From: SSF14 sp046331245
GTDB taxonomy: Bacteria; Actinomycetota; Acidimicrobiia; Acidimicrobiales; Microtrichaceae
DNA: 64,000 nt
Direction of reading: 5' to 3'
Assembly: GCA_046331245.1 (NCBI GenBank)
Contig: JAXLRH010000003.1
Span: forward strand, 248,001-312,000
The stretch's first letter is position 1. Every line of letters begins with the position of its first letter. Of the stretch, positions 1-6,589 are shown piece after piece. The translations under genes were made by a program, and so were the position numbers. Under the pieces are notes generated by a model that was not told the DNA's origin, did not search any database, and saw only the letters and a list, made by a program, of their open reading frames with translations.

Positions 1-167
1 CCCTGCGGCGGCCCGACGCGGCAGGTGCCGCCGACCTGATCGAGCACTGCAAGGAGCGGCTCGCCGGGTTCAAGGCGCCGAAGGCGATCGTGTTCGTGGA
101 CCGGGTGGTGCGCAGCCCCTCCGGCAAGGCCGACTACCGGTGGGCCGCGTCGGTGGTCGCTCCCTGA
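1..167 (+). CDS. acyl-CoA synthetase / AMP-dependent ligase, C-terminal fragment
   Basis: Only the last 55 or so residues are in the window; the gene begins upstream of base 1. The visible reading frame ends in GFKAPKAIVFVDRVVRSPSGK followed by ADYRWA and a TGA at 165-167. The F-K-x-P-K segment and the P-S-G-K-x-x-Y segment match the C-terminal lid (A10-type motif) of the acyl-adenylate-forming family, where the lysine contacts the adenylate. Substrate cannot be judged from this piece. About 95 bases separate it from the next gene on the same strand. Confidence 0.75.
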   Translation, partial: LRRPDAAGAADLIEHCKERLAGFKAPKAIVFVDRVVRSPSGKADYRWAASVVAP

Positions 168-263
168 TCGACGGCCGGTCCCGCCTCTCCACAGGCGGCT
201 GACAGGCAACTCACAACGATGCTGCCCTGGTTGCCCACAGGCGGGTGGGCGCATCATCGATCC

Positions 264-515
264 ATGCCCTTCCAGATCACGCTCCGAGACCGGTCCGTCG
301 AGATCATCGACGAGGCCGACACGTTCGCCCACGACAAGACGATGACGACCTTCTACCGCACCGGCAACGCCCGCCGGGCCATCGACTGCTGGTCGGTGCC
401 GGTCGCGAGCGTCCGCACCGACGAGATCCTGATGATCCGCGAGGTCGAGACGGTCGAGGTCATCGGCGGACTCGGCGACGTCGGCGCGACGGTGCATCAG
501 TTGGCCTCCGCCTGA
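264..515 (+). CDS. small hypothetical protein (83 aa)
   Basis: An 83-residue acidic protein beginning MPFQITLRDRSVEIIDEADT. An in-frame upstream start at 219 would add 15 residues of unconvincing composition, so the ATG at 264 is preferred. There is no signal peptide, membrane segment or motif I recognise. Codon use has the G/C third positions typical of the neighbours, which supports a real gene. It ends 18 bases before the FAD oxidoreductase, but that gene carries its own TAGCAT promoter-like element, so co-transcription is uncertain. Confidence 0.5.
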   Translation: MPFQITLRDRSVEIIDEADTFAHDKTMTTFYRTGNARRAIDCWSVPVASVRTDEILMIREVETVEVIGGLGDVGATVHQLASA

Positions 516-519
516 CAAC

Positions 520-525
520 TAGCAT
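520..525 (+). promoter_or_regulatory. TAGCAT -10 element, leaderless promoter of the FAD oxidoreductase
   Basis: TAGCAT lies 8 bases before the GTG at 534 and there is no Shine-Dalgarno sequence. The geometry places transcription start at or next to the start codon. Confidence 0.5.
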
Positions 526-533
526 CGCGGCTT

Positions 534-2087
534 GTGACTTCCGCGCCCGAGAACCTGCCCGACTCCGAGAATCCCGCCAGCGTCGTGGTGATCGGCGCCG
601 GGCCCGCCGGGCTCACGGCCGCGTATCAGCTGGGCAAGGCGGGCCGTACGTCCACGGTGCTCGAGGGCGACAACGTGGTCGGCGGCATCAGCCGCACCGT
701 CGAGCGCGACGGCTGGCGCTTCGACATCGGCGGCCACCGCTTCTTCACCAAGGTGCCCGAGGTCGAGGCGCTGTGGCACGAGATCCTGCCCGACGACGAG
801 TTCCTGATGCGGCCCCGCAAGAGCCGCATCTTCTACGACGGCAAGTACTTCGACTACCCGCTGAAGGCGTTCAACGCGCTCAGCAACCTCGGCCCCGTCG
901 AGGCCGTGAAGTGCGTGGGCTCCTACGCCTGGGCCCGAGTGCGGCCGCCGAAGGACCAGACCAACTACGAGGGCTGGCTCGTCGCCCGCTTCGGTTGGCG
1001 CCTCTACCGCACGTTCTTCAAGACCTACACCGAGAAGGTGTGGGGCGTGCCGGTGAGCTCGATGCCCGCCGACTGGGCCGCGCAGCGCATCAAGAACCTC
1101 TCGCTGTCGAGCGCCATCATCAACGCGATCCTCCCGAAGCGGAACCAGAAGGAGATCGCCTCCCTCATCGAGGAGTTCCAGTACCCCAAGTACGGCCCCG
1201 GCATGATGTGGGAGCGCTGCCAGGAGCTGGTCGAGGCGCAGGGCAGCAAGGTGCTCATGCAGACCAAGGTGGTCGAGATCGAGCACGCCGACGGCAAGGC
1301 CACCACGGTCGTCGCCGAGACCGGCGGCGCCCGCACGAGCTACCCGGCCAGCCACGTCATCAGCTCGATGCCGATGCCCGAGCTCCTCCTGTCGATGAAC
1401 CCGCCGGTGCCCGATCGCGTCGCCCAGGCGGCGCGCGACCTGCAGTTCCGCGACTTCCTCACGATCGCGCTCGTCATTCCCAAGACCGACACGTTCGACG
1501 ACAACTGGATCTACATCCACTCCCCCGACGTGTCGGTCGGCCGCATCCAGAACTTCCGGTCGTGGTCGCCCTACATGGTGAAGGACGGCCACACCTGCCT
1601 CGGCCTCGAGTACTTCGTGTTCGAGGGCGACGGCATGTGGAACACGCCCGACGACGAGCTCATCGAGCTCGGCAAGAAGGAGCTCGGCATCCTCGGGCTC
1701 GCCGATCCGTCCACCATCGAGACCGGCTACGTCGTGCGCATGCCGAAGGCGTACCCCACCTATGACGAGACGTACCGGCACAACGTCGACATCCTGCGTG
1801 AGTGGCTCGCCCACAACGCCGCCAACGTGTGGCCCGTCGGCCGTAACGGCATGCACAAGTACAACAACCAGGACCACTCGATGTTCACGGCCATGCTGAC
1901 CGTGGAGAACATCGTCGATGGCGCGGGGCACGACATCTGGGAGGTGAACGTCGAGGAGGAGTACCACGAGGAGAAGGACGGCAACTCCCGCTCCGGTCGC
2001 AACGGTGTCGCGGCGACGGGCACCGGCGGCACCGGCCGTGACGCCCCGATCATCCCGTCGACGGCACCGTCGGTCCGCTCCGTCTGA
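534..2087 (+). CDS. FAD/NAD(P)-dependent amine-oxidase-family oxidoreductase (UDP-galactopyranose-mutase-like)
   Basis: A 517-residue flavoprotein. A dinucleotide-binding loop VIGAGPAGLTAAYQLGKAG sits near residue 20, followed by an acidic residue ending strand two and GGISRT, the usual FAD-contact pattern of the COG1232 protoporphyrinogen-oxidase/UDP-galactopyranose-mutase-like clan. The sequence GWRFDIGGHRFFTK follows, as in paralogs found in polysaccharide loci. There is no signal peptide, so it should be cytosolic. The last 40 residues are low-complexity (GRNGVAATGTGGTG) and probably disordered. The GTG start follows a TAGCAT element. The stop codon abuts the GTG of the next acyltransferase without a gap, so the two are probably co-transcribed. 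A role in making or isomerising an envelope sugar is inferred from neighbours; the substrate is unknown. Confidence 0.75.
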   Translation: MTSAPENLPDSENPASVVVIGAGPAGLTAAYQLGKAGRTSTVLEGDNVVGGISRTVERDGWRFDIGGHRFFTKVPEVEALWHEILPDDEFLMRPRKSRIFYDGKYFDYPLKAFNALSNLGPVEAVKCVGSYAWARVRPPKDQTNYEGWLVARFGWRLYRTFFKTYTEKVWGVPVSSMPADWAAQRIKNLSLSSAIINAILPKRNQKEIASLIEEFQYPKYGPGMMWERCQELVEAQGSKVLMQTKVVEIEHADGKATTVVAETGGARTSYPASHVISSMPMPELLLSMNPPVPDRVAQAARDLQFRDFLTIALVIPKTDTFDDNWIYIHSPDVSVGRIQNFRSWSPYMVKDGHTCLGLEYFVFEGDGMWNTPDDELIELGKKELGILGLADPSTIETGYVVRMPKAYPTYDETYRHNVDILREWLAHNAANVWPVGRNGMHKYNNQDHSMFTAMLTVENIVDGAGHDIWEVNVEEEYHEEKDGNSRSGRNGVAATGTGGTGRDAPIIPSTAPSVRSV

Positions 2088-4073
2088 GTGACAGCAGTTC
2101 GGCGAACACTCGGCCACGAGCCGGCACTCGACGGCCTCCGGGGGCTGGCGGTCGCCGCGGTCCTCCTCTACCACCTGGCCCAGGCGAACACCCTGGACGG
2201 GATGCGCACCGTCACGAAGGGCGGCTTCCTCGGGGTGTCGGCGTTCCTGACGCTGTCGGGCTTCCTCATCACGAGCCTCCTCATCCTGGAGTTCGAGAGC
2301 ATCGGGCACATCTCGCTCGGCGGGTTCTGGGGCCGGCGGTTCCGCCGCCTGCTGCCGGCGTCGCTCCTCACGCTGGCCGTCGTGGCGGTGCTCACGCCGG
2401 TCATCGGCTCGCAGAGCCAGCTGGGCGCGCTCCCGGGCGAGATCTGGGCGACGTTGGGCTACGTCGTGAACTGGAAGTTCATCGTGTCCGGTTCGGACTA
2501 CGCGGCGACGTTCAACGGTGCGCCCTCGCCGATCAAGCACTTCTGGAGCCTCGCCGTCGAGGAGCAGTGCTACTTCGTGCTCCCGTTCGTCGTGGCGCTC
2601 ACCATGCGCCTGGGGCTGCGGGCCCGCGGGCTCAAGGGCCGTCTCCCGGTCGCCGTGGCGTTCGGCCTGATCGTCGCCGCGTCCACTGCGACGCTGATCC
2701 TCCTGAGCGGGGGCGCCTACGCCAACCGGGTGTACATGGGCACCGACACCCGAGCCGCCGAGCTCGCCGTCGGCGCGCTGCTCGCGGTGTTCGTGGCGGG
2801 CCGGCCGAAGCTCACGGGGCGGCCGGCGTTCCTCGTGAGCTCGGTGCTCGGGCCGCTCGCGCTCGGCATGATCTTCGCCGCGTGGATGACCACCGACCTC
2901 CAGGCCAAGTGGCTGTACCGGGGCGGGTTCACGCTGCACGCGATCGCCGTGGGCGTGGTGATCCTCGCCGCGCTGCAGCCGCAGAGCGCGTTGCGGGCGG
3001 TGCTCGCCGTGCGTCCGCTCACGGAGCTCGGTCGTATCTCGTACGGCGTGTACCTCATCCACTGGCCCGTGCTGTGGTGGATGACGCCGACTCGGCTGCA
3101 CCTCGCCGCGCCGCTGGCCGCGGTGGTGCAGGTGCTGACGACGCTCGCCCTGGCCACGCTCTCGTACCACCTCGTGGAGCAGCCGATCCGCACCGGTCGC
3201 ATCGTGATCTCCAAGCAGCGGGCGCTCGTGCCGCTGTGTGCGATGGCCGCCGTGGCGATCATCGCCTGGGCGCTCCCCGCCCCCAACAAGGCCCGGGTCG
3301 TGGCGCTGAGCGCCTCCAAGGAGGCCGTCATCCCCACCACGGCGGCGCCCAAGCCCAACGAGACGGCGCCGCCTCCTCCCCTGCGCGTGATGGTGGTGGG
3401 CGACTCGTTCGCCCTCTCGGTGGGGCTCGGGCTCGAGCACTACTCCCTGTCGACCGGCAAGATCGCCGTGCTCAACACCGGCATCGTGGGCTGCGGATTC
3501 GGTCGCGGCGGCATGAACCGCGGCATCGGCCTCGAGCGCGAATGGCCCGACGCCTGCCAGCAGCGCGAGGCGACGCTCGAGCAGAAGATGGCCCTCTTCC
3601 GCCCCGACATCGTGCTGTGCACCGGCGGCATGTGGGACATCACCGATCGCAAGCCGCTCGGGTTCCGCTCCTGGACCCACGTCGGCGACGCCCGCTACGA
3701 CCAGTACCTCGCCGGCGAGTTCCAGCACCTCACCGACTTCCTCGGCGGCACCGGGGCGAAGGTCGTGTGGGCCACCGCGCCGAGGTTCGATCCGCAGTAC
3801 AACCCGCAGACGTTCATGGGGAAGCCGCCCTACTTCGAGAGCCAGGCCGGCCGCTCCGACCAGTACAACCAGGTGCTGCGGCTCGCGCTCGCTGCCAGGC
3901 CGGCGGCCTCGATCATCGACCTCGCGGCGTGGATGAAGGCGCAGCCCGGCGGCGAGTTCGACCCCTCGCTCCGCATCGACGGCGTGCACTTCACCGAGGA
4001 GTCCACCGATCGGGTGGCACGCGAGTTCATCGGGCCGCAGCTCCTCGGGCAGGGCGTGACCCCGCACTCGTAG
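2088..4073 (+). CDS. acyltransferase-3 (OafA-like) with C-terminal SGNH domain
   Basis: A 661-residue membrane O-acyltransferase. Residues 12-370 form the acyltransferase-3 region, starting ALDGLRGLAVAAVLLYH with the conserved Arg and His, and containing the F-S-L-A-V-E-E-Q-type motif near 153-160. After a proline/alanine linker (400-432) comes an SGNH esterase-like domain with GDS (Ser440) and DGVH (Asp631, His634), so its catalytic pair looks intact. Such fusions move an acyl group across the membrane and place it on an exterior glycan. The GTG start directly follows the previous stop. The 3' end forms a hairpin with the convergent gene. The glycan acceptor and the acyl group cannot be told from sequence. 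Confidence 0.9.
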   Translation: MTAVRRTLGHEPALDGLRGLAVAAVLLYHLAQANTLDGMRTVTKGGFLGVSAFLTLSGFLITSLLILEFESIGHISLGGFWGRRFRRLLPASLLTLAVVAVLTPVIGSQSQLGALPGEIWATLGYVVNWKFIVSGSDYAATFNGAPSPIKHFWSLAVEEQCYFVLPFVVALTMRLGLRARGLKGRLPVAVAFGLIVAASTATLILLSGGAYANRVYMGTDTRAAELAVGALLAVFVAGRPKLTGRPAFLVSSVLGPLALGMIFAAWMTTDLQAKWLYRGGFTLHAIAVGVVILAALQPQSALRAVLAVRPLTELGRISYGVYLIHWPVLWWMTPTRLHLAAPLAAVVQVLTTLALATLSYHLVEQPIRTGRIVISKQRALVPLCAMAAVAIIAWALPAPNKARVVALSASKEAVIPTTAAPKPNETAPPPPLRVMVVGDSFALSVGLGLEHYSLSTGKIAVLNTGIVGCGFGRGGMNRGIGLEREWPDACQQREATLEQKMALFRPDIVLCTGGMWDITDRKPLGFRSWTHVGDARYDQYLAGEFQHLTDFLGGTGAKVVWATAPRFDPQYNPQTFMGKPPYFESQAGRSDQYNQVLRLALAARPAASIIDLAAWMKAQPGGEFDPSLRIDGVHFTEESTDRVAREFIGPQLLGQGVTPHS

Positions 4074-4100
4074 GGCCTCATTCGGCCGGCGTCGGCCCTA
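4071..4100. terminator. hairpin between convergent genes, built from both stop codons
   Basis: TAGGGCC at 4071-4077 is complementary to GGCCCTA at 4094-4100. The first TAG is the stop of the upstream acyltransferase and the last CTA is the stop of the convergent gene. There is no U-run, so efficient intrinsic termination is not assured. Confidence 0.45.
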
Positions 4101-4511
4101 CTCCAGCCCCCCGGGAAGGCACTCCTCCGTGCGGAACCAGTGGGCGCCCACCCGACGGGCATCGGGCCAGAGCGGGCTCGCCTCGCCGGACTCGGTGAAC
4201 ACGAACGTCGTCATGTCGTCGGGGCAGCCGGGTCCCATGCCGCCGAACGACACGGCGCCGGCGCCGTCGCCCCGGCTGAGCACGTAGGAGCGCCCGTCCA
4301 CGACGACGGTGAGCGGCTCGATGCCGTACCCCCGACGGAACTCCTGCACGGCGAGCAGGCCGATCGGGTCGAGGTGATCCATGGGGCCGGGTGCGGGCGC
4401 GGGCTCACCGCCGACGAGCAAGACCGTGGCGGCCGAGAGGGCCGCAAGGGCGGCGAGGAGCGGGATCGGCGCGCCGGTGGGGCGTGTTTCGGCGGCTCGT
4501 GTGGTGGGCAC
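4098..4511 (-). CDS. hypothetical exported or membrane-anchored protein
   Basis: About 137 residues. The N-terminus has arginines followed by a hydrophobic stretch (PLLAALAALSAATVLLVGG), which is either a signal peptide or an anchor. The remainder is polar, with four cysteine/tryptophan-containing segments (GPGCPDDMTTF, HWFRTEECLPGG), suggesting a small exported domain. I chose the GTG at 4511 because it places the charged residues directly before the hydrophobic segment. A TTG at 4556 would add 15 residues. It lies just downstream of the lipoprotein gene on the same strand, so the two may be an operon of envelope proteins. I do not recognise a family. Confidence 0.55.
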   Translation of the reverse strand: MPTTRAAETRPTGAPIPLLAALAALSAATVLLVGGEPAPAPGPMDHLDPIGLLAVQEFRRGYGIEPLTVVVDGRSYVLSRGDGAGAVSFGGMGPGCPDDMTTFVFTESGEASPLWPDARRVGAHWFRTEECLPGGLE

Positions 4512-4565
4512 GTGTCCAGTGTGCCGAGGCGGACCGTCCGTTCCACCGGACGGCAAGTGGGGTGA

Positions 4566-5147
4566 TCATCGCGGCACGACGAGCACACCCAGCCCGTCCG
4601 CCTCGCCGCCGCCGCTGAGCTCGACACCTGCGCCCGATCCGTCGAGGCAGGTCACCGGGCGGTACGAGCTGGTCGACATCTGGCCGAACAGGCGGTACCG
4701 CCCGGCGGCCAGCCGGTGGCCTGAGCGGTCGCGACCATCCCAGCGGATTCGTACCTCGTGCGCGCCTGGCTCCCACGCTCCGGCAGTGCCGACGACCACA
4801 GCGTCGTCGCTCGGGAAGGGTCCGTCGGCGGGGGCCATCACGAATGCGACATCGGTGACACGCGCGTTCGGGCGCACCGTGGCCCGTACCGTCAACGACC
4901 GGCCAGGGCTCGCCGACAGCTCCCACTCGTTGCCGACCTCGCCGTCGACCGACCAGTCCACCGCAGGTCCGGGCCCGGGGCTCTTGCCGCCCGTGCACAC
5001 CCGAGCTCCCTCGGGCAGAACGGGGCCGGGGTTCGTGGTGGGCGGCTGCGACCCTGCCGAAGTCGTCGAGGCCGCGTGGGCGGTGTCGGTTCGGGCCGGG
5101 CTGCAGGCCGTCAGTGACGCAAGTACGACGACGCAGATCACGCGCAC
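4566..5147 (-). CDS. lipoprotein of unknown function
   Basis: A 193-residue protein starting MRVICVVVLASLTACSPA, a type II signal peptide with lipobox LTAC, so it should be lipid-anchored outside the membrane. After a Ser/Thr/Pro-rich tether, the rest is beta-rich. The segment AHEVRIRWDGRDRSGHRLAAGRY resembles the FlgD/Ig-like repeat pattern in which a WDG-x-D-x-x-G turn is followed by G-x-Y. Two cysteines (VCTG and VTCLD) could pair. A FlgD-like Ig fold is therefore suggested for about residues 80-160; function is unknown. It precedes the small exported protein by about 50 bases. Confidence 0.7.
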   Translation of the reverse strand: MRVICVVVLASLTACSPARTDTAHAASTTSAGSQPPTTNPGPVLPEGARVCTGGKSPGPGPAVDWSVDGEVGNEWELSASPGRSLTVRATVRPNARVTDVAFVMAPADGPFPSDDAVVVGTAGAWEPGAHEVRIRWDGRDRSGHRLAAGRYRLFGQMSTSSYRPVTCLDGSGAGVELSGGGEADGLGVLVVPR

Positions 5148-5233
5148 GGAGCGAACGTATCAGCGGCTGGGTGATCCTTCCCGGGCACCTGCTGACCACC
5201 TTCAGTGTCAGTGGTCTGTGAGATCATGACGTT

Positions 5234-6589
5234 ATGACGAACACCAGTTCGACGCTCGCTCCCCATGTCGACGCCATTGCCACGGCGTTGGCGACGTTGT
5301 CGCCCGACGAGGTCGCGCTCGGTGAGGTGGCCGACGTGTTCGCGCAGTTCGTCCGCATCGAGCGGCTCGGGGCGGCCGGGCGGGTGCTGCTGCTCAAGCG
5401 CGTGGCCGAGTCGTCGGCGCCCGAGCGTGCCGGCCGCAGTGCAGCGGAGTGGGCGGCGGCGCAGACGGGCGGTCCCGTCGGGCGGAGCCGCGCCGATCTC
5501 GAGACGTCGGAGCGGCTGGGCGAGTGTCACGACACGGCCGATGCGTTGCGGCGGGGCGAGCTCTCGGCGGAGCAGGCCGGGGTGATCGCCGGCGCCGCCG
5601 TGGTCAACCCGGAGGCCGAGCAGGGTCTCCTCGACCGGGCCTCCCGGGAGTCGTTCAAGAACCTTCGCGACGAGGCGGCGAGGGAGGCGGCTCGTGGCAT
5701 GCGCGATCCCGAGGAGCGCCAGCGGCGGATCCATCGGGCACGGTCGTGCCGTACGTACACCGATGCCGAGGGGGCCTTCAACCTCCACGCACGCGGCACC
5801 ATCGCCGCCGGTGCGGAGTTCGTCGCCGAGCTCGACCGCCTCACCGAGCAGCGATTTCGTGAGGCATGGGCTCGTGGCGAACGTGAGCCACGTGAGGCCT
5901 ACCGGTTCGACGCCCTGGTCGAGGTGGCGAACCGCTCGGCCAAGGCCGAGGGCGCAGCCGAGGGCGCTGTGGCGCGCGAGGCAGCGACCGAGGGCAGGCG
6001 TGCGCGGTCGAGGCGGCCACCGGTGTCACGGCTGGCGCTGATCCGGGTGGACTTCGCGGCGCTGGTCGCCGGCACGGTGGCCGGCGACGAGGTGTGCGAG
6101 ATCGCCGGCATCGGGCCGGTGTCCGTCCGGCAGTGCCGCGAGCTCCTGGGTGACGCGGCATTGAAGCTCGTGCTCACCAAGGGCACCGACGTCGCCGGCA
6201 TCGTGCACTTCGGGCGCGGTGCCAACGCCGTGCAGAAGCTCGCGCTCCTGTGGTCGGCGCCGGTGTGCCAGGCGGAGGGGTGCAACCGAACGGTGCTCGA
6301 GGTCGATCACCGCACGCCGTGGGCCACGGTGCGGGAGACGGCAACGGCGAACCTCGACCATCTGTGCCGGGTCGACAACCGGCGCAAGACCGTCGAGGGC
6401 TGGGCGCTCGTTCCGGGACGTGGGCGTCGGCCGTTCGTCCCTCCGGATGATCCCCGTCACCCCGGTGCCTGGCCACCGACTGGATCGAGTCCGCCGACTG
6501 GATCGAGTCCGCCGACCGGAAGGGCGTCGTGCTACTTGATCTGCGCCAAGAGCTCCGGGCCGAGCCACTTGCCCAGCACGTTGAGGTAG
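5234..6589 (+). CDS. DUF222 domain HNH endonuclease-like protein
   Basis: A 451-residue protein with the actinobacterial 13E12/DUF222 layout: a helical N-terminal two-thirds and a C-terminal HNH motif. Around residues 345-385 the CQAEGCNRTVLEVDHRTPW segment supplies the D-H pair, followed by NLDHLCRVDNRRKT, which gives the late His and Asn. This family is widespread and often multicopy in Actinomycetota; its role in cells is unsettled. The tail carries PPTGSS repeats. The final 20 residues are read across the 3' end of the opposite-strand acyltransferase, a 58-base convergent overlap, so the extreme C-terminus may be a run-on. No transposase or inverted repeat accompanies it. Confidence 0.85.
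   Translation: MTNTSSTLAPHVDAIATALATLSPDEVALGEVADVFAQFVRIERLGAAGRVLLLKRVAESSAPERAGRSAAEWAAAQTGGPVGRSRADLETSERLGECHDTADALRRGELSAEQAGVIAGAAVVNPEAEQGLLDRASRESFKNLRDEAAREAARGMRDPEERQRRIHRARSCRTYTDAEGAFNLHARGTIAAGAEFVAELDRLTEQRFREAWARGEREPREAYRFDALVEVANRSAKAEGAAEGAVAREAATEGRRARSRRPPVSRLALIRVDFAALVAGTVAGDEVCEIAGIGPVSVRQCRELLGDAALKLVLTKGTDVAGIVHFGRGANAVQKLALLWSAPVCQAEGCNRTVLEVDHRTPWATVRETATANLDHLCRVDNRRKTVEGWALVPGRGRRPFVPPDDPRHPGAWPPTGSSPPTGSSPPTGRASCYLICAKSSGPSHLPSTLR
6473..6520 (+). repeat. 18-base tandem repeat (PPTGSS) at the 3' end of the DUF222-HNH gene
   Basis: Units at 6473-6490, 6491-6508 and a partial third at 6509-6520, each CC(A/G)CCGACTGGATCGAGT. They encode PPTGSS, PPTGSS and PPTGR. 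Strand slippage here could have extended the frame into the neighbouring gene. Confidence 0.8.

Noticed and set aside
519..4067. Very long open frame on the minus strand opposite the oxidoreductase and acyltransferase genes
   Set aside because: It is a consequence of the G+C-rich third codon positions of the true genes. Its protein is Arg/His/Glu-rich with no family pattern. Similar long shadows occur at 9383-14476, 40028-43447 and 54227-57661.
5234..6589. DUF222-HNH gene as part of a mobile element
   Set aside because: No terminal inverted repeats, target duplications or transposase lie nearby. The family is common in actinobacterial chromosomes.
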